This document shows, one piece after another, positions 1 to 12,159 of a stretch of DNA of 64,000 nucleotides; the first letter of the stretch is position 1, and each line of letters starts with the position of its first letter. The notes below the pieces were generated by a model. The model ran no database searches. It saw nothing but the letters and a program-made list of their open reading frames with translations, and was not told where the DNA came from. The translations under genes were made by a program, and so were the position numbers. Origin of the DNA: Pachyrhynchus sulphureomaculatus (lineage: Eukaryota; Arthropoda; Insecta; Coleoptera; Curculionidae); the NCBI GenBank assembly GCA_019049505.1, contig CM032455.1, positions 109,308,563 to 109,372,562 on the forward strand, in the 5' to 3' direction.

Positions 1-156
1 TTTCCAAAATAGAAGTTGTATCTCTTTGTTATCTAGGCTTATTGTGTCAAGTGTTTGATAACGTTTGGTGCATTCGGTATGGTAATAAAACTTACCCTTA
101 GATGAAATAGGAGTGAATATAGATATGAGAAAATCATAATAGTAAACAACTCAGTA
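1..156. other. Flank, nothing recognised
   Basis: AT-rich sequence to the left of the first mariner. I see no coding signal or repeat in it. It ends with the TA target dinucleotide of the next element. Confidence 0.3.
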
Positions 157-1422
157 GGTCAGTCACTAAGTTTTGAAAGCAGACATGAAACAAGATAAAT
201 TAAGGAGTCAAAATACATTTATTCTTTGGTATAATCTCCCTTAAGCACTATACATTTTTTTCCAGCTATTTTTCAATTCATTTACCCTATCTCCGAAGTG
301 GTTTTCTGGAAGATCTTCAAAATACCCATCTACGGATGCTATCACCTCGTCATTTGTTGAAAAACGCTTCCCACGTAGAAATCTTTTGAGGTTTGGGAAC
401 AGATGGCAGTCAGACGGAGCCAGATCTGGCGACTAGGGTGGATTTCCAACAATTCGTATTTTAATCCGACCACTTCTGCTGTGTGTACATTAACATGATG
501 AAAGATGATTTTTTTCTTCTGTAAACCGGGTTTTTTCTCATGAATTTTTTCATGCAGCTGGTCCAAAAGGTTGCAATAATACTTTCCTGTGATTTTTTAC
601 CGGATTGAAGGCAATCAATTAACAAAATTCCTTTTGCATCATAGAAAACTGATGCCATAATTTTTTTAGACGACTTTGACTACGTTCGTTGGCTGCTTTG
701 GAGGTGAACAAATGGGCTCAGTCTAATGTGCGGTTTGTTGTCGCAGTTCAGGATCATACTGGTAAACCCAAGTCTCATTGTTACAAATCGACACACAAAA
801 TCAGTTTTATTTTTTATGAAACGAGCCAAATGTTGTTTAGAAAGTTTCTCTCGAGTGTGTTTGTGTTCCGATGTTAACAAATGCGGCACCAATCTTGTGA
901 ATAGCTTTCTCATATCCAAAACATTAGTTAAGATCTCATGTACTGATCCATGTGAGATGCCTATTGCTTCAATTAAATCATCCACGGTTAATCGACGGTC
1001 TTCTATTATCATATCTTGTACTTTTACAACAGTTTCTTCAGTTGTTGCATTTTTTGGACGTCGTGAACGTGTATCATCATAGAAGCTTGTACGATCACGT
1101 TTAAACTCTAGAGTCCGTCTATGAACAGGAGGAGAAGAAAGAGCAAACTCCTCTAATACTTCCACTAACTTTTCATGGATTTCAGTTGCCGATAAACCTC
1201 TCAAAACAAAGAATTTTATCACTGCACGATATTCGATTTTTTTCCATTTTTTAAAAATCCCCAAACACGTCTACTTTAACCGACTGATAAATAATGAATG
1301 ACTGGACTGGTCAACTTGAGATTTAGTGTGTGTTCATTTGACAGATGACACTTCAAAATGGTGTACGATATTTGGTTAAAGTGATGCTCCATAGGTATCG
1401 CTTTCAAAACTTACCCTGAACC
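157..1422 (-). mobile_element. mariner element 1 (defective, full length)
   Basis: A mariner DNA transposon of about 1.27 kb, the usual length for the family. The inverted ends are visible: the left end after TA (155-156) and the right end before TA (1423-1424) share GTTTTGAAAGC-type sequence (168-180 against 1400-1412) and a GGT start. The transposase is read from the minus strand. The TIRs and the TA duplication fit cut-and-paste insertion at TA. The transposase is dead (see pseudogene), so this copy could move only if another source supplied enzyme. Confidence 0.85.
342..1264 (-). pseudogene. mariner transposase pseudogene
   Basis: Reads as a mariner transposase. An N-terminal paired-like helix-turn-helix part (KWKKIEYRAVIKFFVLRG) is followed by a linker resembling LVPHLLTSEHKHTREK and then the DDD catalytic half. 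The N-terminal 160 residues are open from 1264. Near 795-800 the motif expected as MDETW reads MRLG: a 4-base deletion removed the first catalytic Asp and shifted the frame. The second Asp motif (HHDN in relatives) reads FHHVNVH, so that Asp is also lost. The C-terminal PSD part lies in yet another frame near 342-480. The start at 1264 is the first Met in frame and gives the normal mariner N-terminus. Confidence 0.85.
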
Positions 1423-1435
1423 TAAACTAAATGAA

Positions 1436-2015
1436 ATCGAAGGAGTCGAACAATACATGTATCTGGGACAAAACATAAAATGGACAGAAAAATTTTTAAA
1501 TTTTAAAAGATTTAAATAGGCGAATAAGGCTTACGTGAACAACTTTTTGAAAATTTAAGTATATACTACAGAACAAAAACAAATGATTTAAGATATAAAT
1601 GAAAACAAAAATAATAAATCAATGTGTAACCCGGTTCTGGTATATGGGACTAAAATGTGTGCAATTACGAAGAAAATTATGAGTAAGATGCAAACAACCC
1701 CACGCCAAATGGAGAAAGTAATCCTGAATATTATGATAAAGAACAAAAAAATCTATAGGATGGGTTAGAGACCATACCATAATGGAAGGCATCAAAGACA
1801 CAAAATACAAATGGGCAGGATATGGACCAAGTATGGAAAGGACAAGATGGAGAAAGAAAACGATTGAATAAAAATCATAAAATAGAAAGAGAAATCCAGG
1901 ACGGCCCATATTGTATTATATATTATGACATTAGTAAAGTGGAAGGAAACGGATGGACAAACATAGCACAGATAAGGCACAGATAGAGGGACATGGAGAA
2001 AGCATATTATATCGG
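1436..2015 (+). pseudogene. 3' remnant of an APE-type LINE (RT C-terminal region)
   Basis: Translation of the plus strand gives broken but recognisable C-terminal LINE sequence: EGVEQYMYLGQNIKW, then LVYGTKMCAIT (YGAETW region of relatives), then DHTIMEGIKDTKYKWAGYG and ERTRWR, and near the end GWTNIAQIRH plus RDMEKAY (DD-W-R-A-Y end of relatives). There are several stops and frame changes. The same domain order occurs in the LINE at 7304-9671. It is only the tail of the element, with no RT catalytic box. Confidence 0.7.
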
Positions 2016-2029
2016 CTAGAAGCGGTGCC

Positions 2030-3420
2030 ATTTTTTATAGCCTCACGTTAGAGAGCTATTTTGTATAGCCCCAACTTTCTTTATTTTTAATAAATATTTT
2101 ATTTATTAAATCGAAACCGTTATTTGCCCCTACGTATATCTTAATTTTGAGAATGGATTGAGTGGATATTAATACTAATAGAGGAGTGATTATGGATAAG
2201 AGATAATTTTTGTTCGTCTTTTTAAAATAGTCTCTACAGTTGTTAAAATTTGGCTGTACAGATTTGGGCACTTTGAATACTGTACAGATTTGGGCATTTT
2301 AGGATAAAAAGAATCTAACTTCAACTCAAAAAATGAAAAAGATACTGAAGAGTTATTTAGTTTAGTTGAAATAAAATTAATTTACGTACAACCGTTGCAT
2401 CCTGAAAGAAAGAGCAGGAGTTTAGTGAGACACTACACATTTAAATAAAAAAGGGTGTATTAACAAAATAAAAGTTCCTACTTTTATTACACTCTTAAAA
2501 TTACATCTACTAAATAAAAATCCCTTAAACTAGAAGAGTGTACACTATGGCATAGAGTTTTTAAATTAGGATTATTAAGTTTTTAATAAAAGGCTTGATA
2601 AAACACGATATTAAAAGTTGGTGAAATTAACTGCGCGAGTTGCACGTGTTGAGTAGTCGTTGGAAACACACTTGTAGACAGGAAGTGAGATATTTAGACT
2701 GGTGTGCTTATGACTTACTGATTGGTTTCTTCTCGTGGGTTTTCCATAAGCTACTTGGCCTCTCCTGGTGAGATTCTCATAAAAATATTGTCTCAGCCAT
2801 TACCATCCTAGTTTTATTTGGGGTGCTGAACACTTTTTGACCCGAAATGCCTGAGGATAAGCAGGATATTTTCAGAAAGGAAAAAGGCCTTAAACTTGAG
2901 AGCTAGAAACCGTTACTGCACTACTACATCACTAAGAAAAAAAAACACTCTGGGGTGCTGGAAAAGAAATCCACTACGGCCTACTGGCGAAAGAAAGCCG
3001 TTACTGCTTCATGGTGGAATAAGCCCTTCGAAATTCGAAATGGCTGCTTAAATATCTTTGTCCCTTCTCCTTGGGTCATTTCCTGGCATGCAAATTTGGA
3101 CGGATTCAATGCGAACTAAATAAGTCAATTCAGCAACACGTGTTACACACTGCCGGTTCAAATTAAACTGCTCAAAAATTTAAAACACTGTTTTAAGCTA
3201 CACTGCTCAAAAATTGAAATCACTGCGATAAATATAAAAATGTAATAATGTATAAATTATAGGAACAAAAACAGTGTCTTAACATGATGAAAAAATGAAT
3301 GTTACAATATGTCTACTCATGTAAGATGAAAGCTGGATGGATAGATAGAAAGAGAGAGTAAGTGGTAAGAGTTTTGTTGAATAGTTGAAGAAAAAAGATC
3401 TGCTTTTGACTTCTATGTTA
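2030..3420. other. Unassigned AT-rich region
   Basis: No coding region I can defend. A short duplication is visible: ctgtacagatttgggca occurs twice, near 2251 and 2279. Near 3155-3215 a motif of the form CTGCTCAAAAATT...CACTG occurs twice about 40 bases apart. Both look like debris of old repeats. A 71-codon minus-strand frame at 2056-2271 resembles nothing I know. Confidence 0.3.
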
Positions 3421-3427
3421 TTCTTTG

Positions 3428-3502
3428 GGTGGCAGCCAGTGGCTTCATGGCGTACTACTTGGTTGCGGTGCAGAAGGTTTTGAGTTCCAATTCCGGCAGG
3501 TG
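3428..3502 (+). repeat. Possible tRNA-derived SINE head
   Basis: The stretch GTGGCTTCATGGCGTACTACTTGG resembles a Pol III A box (TGGC..A.TTGG). About 30 bases later TTTTGAGTTCCAATTCC resembles a B box (GGTTCRANNCC), followed by GGCAGG. The spacing suits a tRNA-derived SINE promoter. I cannot fold a full cloverleaf and see no second copy in this window, so this is a weak call. Confidence 0.25.
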
Positions 3503-4326
3503 GGTATACTTATTTATTAATTTATTTTAGTATATTTGGCTTGGCCACGTACATAGGTAGTAGTTGTCTGCAGAAATGCAATAACGTCCGTGGCAGCATT
3601 ACCGCGTTGTTCAAAAGGTGCTGAAATACAAAAATGTATGTGTCGGCACTTGGACAACATTGACGGGTATTATGATATCCTCGCCGATATCCTTAGGATA
3701 TGAAAAAGGGGAAAATCCCTACTCAGGCGGTGAGGGGGACAAAAAACACTTAGTAATCGAAATGAATCAAATGCTTCAAATATTATATAAGAATAAATAC
3801 TTCACCGTACGAGTGGCTGAAGCAATACTAAAATGGCTGGAAAACTACAAGAAGTCGAAAGTGAAGTTAAAATTCATTTGACGATTAAAGGAAAGCGATA
3901 CAACACTACTAAAATATTCAAGTGGTAATGATAACGACTCTCAACAGTATCCAAACAACCGATATAAAAACTTATTCAACGAATTTATTTGCCGATTCAA
4001 ATCCAAAAGGAAGTATATTGATTGAAATCAATGGGTTGCACAATTATAATTGCTCTATTTTATTTTGTTACATGTTTGGTTTCTATTTGGACAGAGAAAG
4101 TGCAAACTAATTTTGCATCCCTAGACACCTAGTTTTTGCCTCCGCCTTAATATAACATTTTTTATAATAAAGAAAAACACATGAACTAGTGAAGATTTTT
4201 TGTTCAGGAAAAAATACATAACCTGTAGTCCTAATTACATCAGCGTACAAAGTATGAAAGCACGTTTGGCTTTATAAGAGATATTAAAAATAAAATCACA
4301 TTTTTAATTAAAAAGTCTTTACTCTA
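3503..4326. other. Unassigned region with one open frame
   Basis: Contains an 87-codon plus-strand frame (3618-3881, start MLKYKNVCVG) and a 62-codon one (3922-4110). Neither resembles a family I know. Both are short for a gene and surrounded by transposons, so they are probably chance frames or repeat debris. Confidence 0.2.
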
Positions 4327-6149
4327 TAGTAAATCCCAAGATATAAGATCCTGCATTTTTTGTTTTTTCAATGGGGCAATAAACGACCCTATTAAAGTTT
4401 TGTGCATACTTGCCAGGTATTACGATAAACGTATTTTTATTTTACCCTTCTTTGTATACCGCCCTCACTTGCACCTGCAATTATATTAGATCTATTTTTA
4501 CCTATATATTTACTACCCGGCAACCCGGTTTGGAGCCCTTTAAGTATTTGATAATATAGGCCTAATGACCACAGGTCCCCATTAAGATTCGAAAGACACT
4601 TTTTATTATTTTTATTTTTAGTTTTACTTACAACTTACAACGTAACGGTTCTATTTTAATTATGTGACGTCCGTGGAAAAATTGCAATAGTGGCTATCGC
4701 AAGAGAATACATTTATCACTTGACGCTAAACAAATAGTGAAAAATGTTTACGACAGTTTGGTAAAAAGAAATTTGAATAAACAAAGTGCTTTGCAAGAAA
4801 CCAGTGAACTAACAAAAACCCCAATTTCTACGATTAAGGGTATTGTAGGAAAACCATCACTCAGGAACAGGAAAAAACGGAAAGATTTTCAAATGCATCA
4901 TGTAGACGATTGTGAAAAAGACGTCATCAGGAGAAAAATATATTCTATGTATGAAGAGCAGTTGATGCCGACACTAGACAAAATAAAATTAAGACTGGTG
5001 CAGGACGGGACTAATATACATTGTGGCCGATCAACCCTTCACAGAATTCTCTTAAGAATGGGATTCACGTTCCGAAAAATCAACAAAAAGCAAGCAGTGA
5101 TGGAATCACAAAGATTACGAATCTTGCGACATACTTATTTACAGGAAATTAAAAAGTATCGATCAAAGAACTGGCCAGTAATAAACATGGTTCGATACCC
5201 AAGACACTGTGCAAAAAGGGTGGGTTGACAGCAGTACAAAATGTCAGACTAACGCACCTTCAAATAAAGGTAAACGAATAACCATTTTGCATGCTGGATC
5301 TGAAAAGGGCTGGGTTTCAAATTGTCTACTATTATCTGCAAAAAATATAAAAGATTCTAGTTTGGACTATTACGAAGATACGACCGCAGAACTTTTTGAA
5401 AATTGGTTTCAAAATTCCCTTTTGCCAAATATTCTCCAACAGAGTGTTATAGTTATGGACAATGCAAGTTACCGTAGTCGCCTACTAAATAAGGTTCCTA
5501 ATGCAGCCAACACCAAATCGGAAATATAGGAATATATGTTAGAAAATGACATTTATTTTGACTTTAGTTATAAAAAAAGTGATCTTTCGGAAGTTTTAAA
5601 AGGCTATAAATTGAAAAAGAAATATGTTTGTGATAGTATGGCTGAGAAAATGGGACACGCTTTGCGGCTTCCTCCGTATTATTGTGTGTTTAATCCAACT
5701 GAACATATTTGGCATCAAGTTAAATCAAAAATAAGGGCACAAAATGTTTCTCCTACTTTAAGCGTGTCAGCTGAAAGAATTCCATTCAGCACGTTGTTAA
5801 AGTTGAAGATTCATATATTTATGTAAATAATATAAAACCACTGATAATTACCTCAGCTGATGACAGTGATAGTGAAACAGAATTAGGCTTAAATTAAAAT
5901 ATATTTTTATTTATACAATATGTCCCCTCTTGTAAACCCCCAATCATTCAAACTGTATATTTGTACTCCTTGTCCATTTGTTTTTACATGCATTTATAAA
6001 TAAACATCTCCAAAAACACTTATAATTTTATTAATTTGCATTAATGAATAAAATTCCAGCTCTGCAACCTATCATAAACAAAAGGTCAGAATTTTTATAT
6101 TGCCCACTTAAAACGGCAAAAATCGGGATCTTATATTTTGGGACAGGCA
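4327..6149 (+). mobile_element. Sailor-like element, copy A
   Basis: A TA-flanked DNA transposon of 1.82 kb (TA at 4325-4326 and 6150-6151). The ends are imperfect inverted repeats sharing the core AAxATATAAGATCC, followed inside by AATGGGGCAATAAACGACC on the left and its degenerate counterpart on the right. The same ends occur in the copies at 26380-28095 and 59751-61538, which fixes the boundaries. Because the second Asp and the final Glu of the transposase lie about 81 residues apart, the family belongs near the DD82E group published as Sailor (recalled, not checked). Confidence 0.8.
4662..5896 (+). pseudogene. Sailor-like transposase pseudogene (copy A)
   Basis: Family transposase: N-terminal DNA-binding part (QIVKNVYDSLVKRNLNKQ), a middle part ending QRLRILRHTYLQEIKKY, then a DDE catalytic half. 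In this copy codon 2 is TGA (4665). About 11 bases including the first catalytic motif (YLDETW in copies B-D) are deleted near 5187, giving a frame change. The VIVMDNASY motif with the second Asp is kept near 5450. A stop follows near 5527, and NPTEHIW near 5692 keeps the final Glu. The C-terminus has an internal deletion relative to copy D. The acidic tail ends at a TAA near 5894. Confidence 0.8.
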
Positions 6150-6151
6150 TA

Positions 6152-6480
6152 CCAACCAAAATGCTTTTAATAAGGTTTGTATGTTTGCGATAGATCCATA
6201 TTCTGTAGTAGAATGTGCTTTTCGTCACAGCAGTAATATGGCGTTCGGTAAAAAAAAATTAAATTATTTACAAATCAAGACATTTTGCCGTGGTTTTTTT
6301 TTTAAAATTTTCTAAAATATGTAATAAAACTTATTGTGTACTAACCATTAAATTAAATATTGATGTGCCGAAAACATTTACGAAAAATTTTACCAAATTC
6401 CTATTTATTTCAAAAACATAAGAAAAAGCAGCTGCGTTGTTTAGTTAACAAGAAAGATCGAAAGAGGTCAGAAATTGTTA
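6152..6480. other. Flank between elements, nothing recognised
   Basis: AT-rich sequence between the Sailor-like copy A and mariner 2. I see no coding region or repeat that I can name. Confidence 0.3.
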
Positions 6481-6674
6481 TACGAGGGTTGTATGATAAG
6501 TACCTGGCCTCGGCCAGAGATGGCGTTACAACTATTTAAAAAATTTTATTTTTCGTAAATATAACCTTTCACAAAAATCCTATCAGATTTTCAAGTCGCT
6601 GCGTGATTTAGTTTGTGAGTGACAGCCATTTAAATAGAATAACTTTTGTGATTTTGCAATAATAGAAAAAATTT

Positions 6675-7303
6675 AATATCGAGCAGTGATAAAATATTTA
6701 TTTTTGAAAAAGGAAACGAATGATGAGATTAAAGTGCGGCACCTTCGTTATCGACGATAAAATATTAGACAGCTGAATTTAAACGCGGCCCTACAAGTAT
6801 TTTTGATGAAGAACTCCCAGGTCGTCCAAATGAGGTCATCACATCAGAAATAATTGAAAAAAAATCACGATATAATGATAAAAGATCGGAGAGTGAAAGT
6901 GCGTGAGATTTCTGAAACTGTGGGCTTCTCAACTGAAGGGGTGTAGAACATTTTAACAACTCATTTGGATTTGAGAAAGCTTTCCGTAAGATGAGTGCCG
7001 AGATTGCTCACAACTGACAATAAACGCGCACGTGTGTAAACTTCAAAAGAATGGATGGCGATGTTAAAACACAATCGGAATGATTTTTGCCGTCGATTCA
7101 TAACTGTTGACGAAACATGGATTCATCACGGTACACCAGAGACTAAAGAACAGTCCAAACAATCGGTTTTCCCTGGCAAACCGGCGCCAAAGGAGGCCAA
7201 GGCAACTTGATCGACAAAACAAACAAAGTAATGGCGATGCAGCATAATCCATATCAATTACCTTGAAAAAAGAACAACAATTAATGGAGAGTATTATGCA
7301 CCG
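6675..7303 (+). pseudogene. mariner transposase, 5' half (interrupted)
   Basis: Decodes with frame changes as a mariner N-terminus: EYRAVIKYLFLKK, an FDEE-PGRPNE-V linker with EIIEK, DRRVKVREISETVGIS, a degenerate VPRLLT, then RFITVDETWIHH near 7090, which keeps the first catalytic Asp, and PGKPAPKEAK. It breaks off in the GEYY motif near 7300, where the LINE is inserted. Several stops and indels are present, so it is not functional. Confidence 0.8.
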
Positions 7304-9671
7304 ACATCAGACGGCAAGGAAGAATAAATTGACTAATCCTACGAAGATATAAACAAAGCATTGCTACCCCATAAAACAAAATATATTATAATAATCGATG
7401 ACTTCAAGGCCAAAATAGAGAAACTAATGATTACAAATGAGAAGGTGTCGGGAAGTTTGGTTTGGGTACGAGGAACAGTAGAGGACAAATGTTATCAAAT
7501 TTTGTAAACGAAAATAACTTCTACGTTATGAATACATTTTCCAAAAGCCAGAACATAGACGATGGGCATGGCAAAGCCCAAATGGTATAACAGAAACGAA
7601 ATTGATTATGTGTTATCAAATGACAAGAATATTGTAACTGACACGACACGATAAGCATTCGCAGTGGCCATCGGATGCTCAGAGCAAAAATAAGAATAAA
7701 TCTGAAGCAGGAGAGACATAGATTGGTAACGCTTACAAAGTTAAAGACACCAACAGAAATAATAAAGCAAAACACAGGCGAATATCGGCAACAGGCTGGA
7801 AAATCATATAAAACACATAAACTACCAAACAGAACTTGATGAACTAAACGCAAAAATAACCAAAAGCCTACTCATGACTAGAAAACAAATAGCAACATAG
7901 GAAAAACAAAAAACACAAAAATTAAGTAAAGAGACACAAAATCTCATGAAACAGACACGACTATTAAGAAATGATCCTACAAATTGCAGATTAGAATTGG
8001 CAGAAATATACAACAAAATAAAGAAAAAGATCAGAGAGAGACATCAGAGATCAGAGACACTCGAAAATAGAAGAAACTTTGAAAGAGGGAAAAAGTTTGA
8101 AACACCTAAACAAACAAATGAATGAAGAGAGATATCATAAAATAAAACTTACAAATAACGATAACCAAGAGATCGCACAAATCAAAGAGATAAAGGAAGC
8201 TACAGAGAACTATTCTTAAACACTGTATGACACGAAAATACCGCCACCGTCCGAAAAAGAGGAAGGAAATCGAGTGATAGTAAGAAATGTGGAATCTGAA
8301 GAAATTTCCGGTGTAACAACAGGTGAAATAATGAACGCCCTACAACATATGCACAACAACAAAGAACCAGGGGACGATCAGACAACTATAGAAATGATAA
8401 AGTATGGAGGGGCATCGATAATACAATCTCTTCAAGCTCTATTTGACAGATGCCCCATAGAAAGTAAAATAACAACACCTGGGTAAACGCCTTGATTGTG
8501 CTTATATTTAAATAGGGGAACAAATTTAAATTGGAGAATTACAGACTCATCAATCTGTTATCGGTACTATATAAGATCCTCACTAGAATCACAACACATA
8601 GATTAATGAACAAATTAGACAGTTATCAACCACGTGAACAAGCGGGATATAGGAATACAGCACTTTGAACCATCCTCAAACAATTAGATTGTGGATAGTG
8701 GAAAAAGCCAATGAATATAAGGTCACCTTGTCGATAGCAATGGTTGATAACCAAAAAACAAATAATGCTTGAAGAAAAAAAAACAAATAAAATCAAAATT
8801 AAAAGAGGAATTAGACAAGACGACTCGATATCCCCAAAGCTGTTCACTTTAATTCTAGAGGACATGTTCAGATCGTTAAAGTGGGAAAATAAAAGAATAC
8901 TAATGGACAGTGAACGATTAAATCATTTAAGGTTCGCAGATGATATTACTCTGATCGCCAACACAAAAGAAGAATTGAAGAATAACAAGTCTCGAGAAAC
9001 AGATCTAAAAATAAACTTCACCAAACTAAATATTTGAACAACGAAAGTAAAGATAACAGCCAGGAACTATTAAAAGAAGGTGAAAGAATAGAAAAGGTAC
9101 AAACATTCATATATTTAGGAGAAAAAATCGAAACATCAAAAAATAATTTAAAGGCTGACTTGAATAGAAGAGTCTCGTTAGCTTGGTCTTTGTTCGGAAG
9201 GTTACAATCTACATTCAAATTGGATATCCCAAATACATATACCTGAGTATTCAAACAGCATGTACTGCCGGTACTAACATATGGCACTGAAATGTGAACT
9301 TTAAATAAAAGTATAATAAATAAACTCCAGGTAACCCAAAAAGCAATGGCGAGGAGAATGATAAATACTGGACTCCAAGATCGTATTCCTAACATCGAGA
9401 TACGAAGAAGATCAAAAGTGACAGATGTAGAGCAACGAATATTAAGGAGGAATTGGACAGGGAATATCGCGAGGCTGAATGATAATAGTTGGACATGCCG
9501 TATAGTTGAATGAAGGCCTAGAGAACACAAAAGATGCAGAGGTACACCACAGACAAGATGGACGGACGACATAAAAAGATTAACAGGACACGACTGGATG
9601 CAAAAAGCAAACAACAAATTGAGGAGGCTTACATCCGACTATGGATGGAATAAGATAATGATGATGATGAT
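7304..9671 (+). mobile_element. APE-type LINE inserted in mariner 2 (5' truncated)
   Basis: Starts inside the endonuclease domain: YAPTSDGKEE, a degenerate IIIIDDFKAKIE (GDFNAKIG in relatives) and NEIDYVLSNDKNI are readable with frame changes. The reverse transcriptase follows (IMNALQHMHNNKEPGDDQ near 8330, IRQDDSISPKLF near 8815, and the catalytic FADD near 8936). The C-terminal part is FIYLGEKIE, RTPQTRWTDDIKR-type sequence and LTGHDWM near 9590. The 3' end carries an (ATG)n tail at about 9655-9671. Target duplication is short (about TTATG on both sides). The 5' truncation and simple-sequence tail are typical of target-primed reverse transcription. Stops make it inactive. Clade not assigned. 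Confidence 0.85.
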
Positions 9672-10012
9672 GATTATGTCAACTTATTGGATTGTTTCAA
9701 CCATGCTGTAAAAGAAAAACGTCCACATTTACCAAGGAAAAATTCTCTTTCATCAAGATAATGCACGCGTGCATACTTGTGTCATCGGCATGGCAAAATT
9801 CCATGAGTTAGGATACGAATTACTTCCGCATCCACCATATTGGCCAGATTTAGCCTCCAGCGATAATTTTCTATTTCCGAATATGAAAAAATGGCTCGGT
9901 GGAAAAAAATTTGGCTGAAACAATGAGGTGATTGTTGAAACGAACGCCCATTTTGAAGGATTAGAGAAATCGTATTTTTTAGATGGGATAAGAAAGATAG
10001 AAAAACGTTAGA
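9672..10012 (+). pseudogene. mariner transposase, 3' half (interrupted)
   Basis: Continues the transposase cut at 7303. It decodes as LLDCFNHAVKEK with a frame change, then FHQDNARVHTC near 9752 (second Asp kept), ELLPHPPYWPDLASSDNFLF (third Asp kept) and MKKWLGGKKF, ending near 10010 with LKGDYVEK. The order and spacing match mariner DD34D. Stops are present, for example after KKFG. Confidence 0.82.
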
Positions 10013-11569
10013 CTAAGTGTATAAAGCTAAAAGGAGACTATGTTGAAAAATAAAATTTTACGCATAAAAGTGTTTTTTTATTGTCAAGGCCAGGTACTTA
10101 TTATACAACCCTCATAATATTAGTGTACTGGTTAGGTATCGCATTTAGGTATTTTTATTTTGTTGGAATTTTTAAATTTTACGTATTTCAGTTTGCTCTA
10201 AAATGGTCCGAGACTGCTGTGCCTATCTTGTATACTAATTTTATAGCAACTTACAGAACTATTTCCTGATTTAATTTATTTTGGTTTTCTAAGCAATTCA
10301 GTTAAGAGAAACTAGCCAAGTGCAAGTCGGACTTGCATAATTAGCGTTCCGTAATATGATTGCTGAAGTATTCTATGAAATTCACACATTTATCTTCAAT
10401 ATAACAATTACTAAGGATATATAAAAAGCGAGACATATTTGTCGTAAAAGTTTAAAACAAATGGTTACTACCTAAATATTTGTTTATTTATAAACAAAGA
10501 AAATAAAATTATTTTATCTCGATATCTATCCATTAGTCATTAGTCATCATGGAAATTTATTTTATCTGTGATGAACCAAATGTTTAAGGCCGTAATGTTC
10601 TAAAAAGTATATAAGTTTATTACTGATTGCACCTAATACGTATTGATATTTTGTAGCTCTTATTCCCGGTTAAATTCACAACTTTCCATGAGAAAAATCT
10701 CCACCATATTGTCAAGTCAAATAGTTTTTGTATACCAGATAAATTATACAGGTATACAAAAAAAATTCTCTGTTTTTTAAGGGAAACACGTGTTTTTTTT
10801 AAGTATTTTTTTATGCTGAATCTAAAAAAAACATAAAAAAAGATATCCACCGTGATATTTTTTCAGAAAATACACTAACGTTGCCAGAAAACTATTAAAT
10901 TGAAAAAAATAAAATTTAATAAACAATGTAAAACTGTATAAAACTTAAAATTAGGGAATAAACCTATCATTTCGGACATCTTTAAATATTTTGAATCTAC
11001 ATTTATTCCAAAAACTTAAAAATATTAGGTTTTAGTGTTCATGTTTAATAAAAAACACGCATACACCACCTTTAACTAAGCTACGTAGCAAGATGCTGTT
11101 TAAAATAAATATGTGCAACCGCTAAATTAAAAAATTGTATTTAATTCTTATTAATACTGAATAAAACTATTATTTCGTTGGATTTATTTACTTAAAAAAC
11201 CGATCAAGTGCAAGTTGAACTTGCGCAATTAGTGTTCCTTACGTTGATTGCTTTTAAAATAAAAAAATTTTGTTACGCAGGTATAAAATGATCAGTGACT
11301 TCACAAAACACACCACAAATGAGTTTTCAATAAAGTTTGTTTCTAATCTATACTGAAATCTGATGACCTTGACATTTTCGTTTAATTTATATACCAAATA
11401 AATTATTAAAGGTAATGCAGTCGTGATAATTAATCTATACCCCGTGAAGAATATTCCAGATTTTTTTCAAAATTTTTTGATCAGTACTTTTCGAGATAAG
11501 GGGAAGACACCGATTTTTCACGCTTTTTTTAAAAATAATACAATGAAAAGTGTACGCAAGTATTACATT

Positions 11570-11846
<277 letters not shown>

Positions 11847-12159
11847 CTCGTGTTTTCACAAGCTTTCATTTGACACCACACCCGATGACCTAGTAAAAAT
11901 CTTTTTTTCACTTCCGATTTCACCCCCCAAAACTAACCCCTTAAGTCAAAATTTAACTTTCAAAACTACATGGCTCTGATGAGGCCATTAATTCCTATAT
12001 TATTACCAAATTTCAACTTATAGGATCACTTCGGTGTCTGTCTGTCTGTCTGTCACACCCGATTTTTTTCTCCGAAACTATTTGACATAGAAAGGTGAAA
12101 TTTGGTAATAATATAGGAATTGATGGCCTCATCAGAGCCATGTAGTTTTGAGAATTAAA

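Larger units (their letters stand above)
6483..10114 (+). mobile_element. mariner element 2, split by a LINE
   Basis: The TIRs are clear: the left end, starting GAGGGTTGTATGATAAGTACC after TA (6481-6482), matches the reverse complement of the right end before TA (10115-10116). Without the LINE at about 7304-9671 the element would be about 1.27 kb, the normal mariner size. Reading frames on both sides of the LINE belong to one transposase. So the mariner arrived first and the LINE later. Both are now defective. Confidence 0.88.

Noticed and set aside
3428..3502. A true tRNA gene
   Set aside because: A-box and B-box-like text is present but I cannot form the acceptor and anticodon stems; kept only as a weak SINE-like call.
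7521..9617. Hydrophobic minus-strand frames (7521-8385, 8626-8865, 9018-9617) that could be taken for membrane proteins
   Set aside because: The plus strand encodes A-rich LINE sequence, whose complement is T-rich and so reads as Phe/Leu/Ser. Artefact.
12020..12056. GTCT repeats and regular blocks as a possible CRISPR-like or satellite array
   Set aside because: The tetranucleotide run is only a few units at the palindrome centre; there are no equal repeats with unique spacers, and the sequence is eukaryotic.
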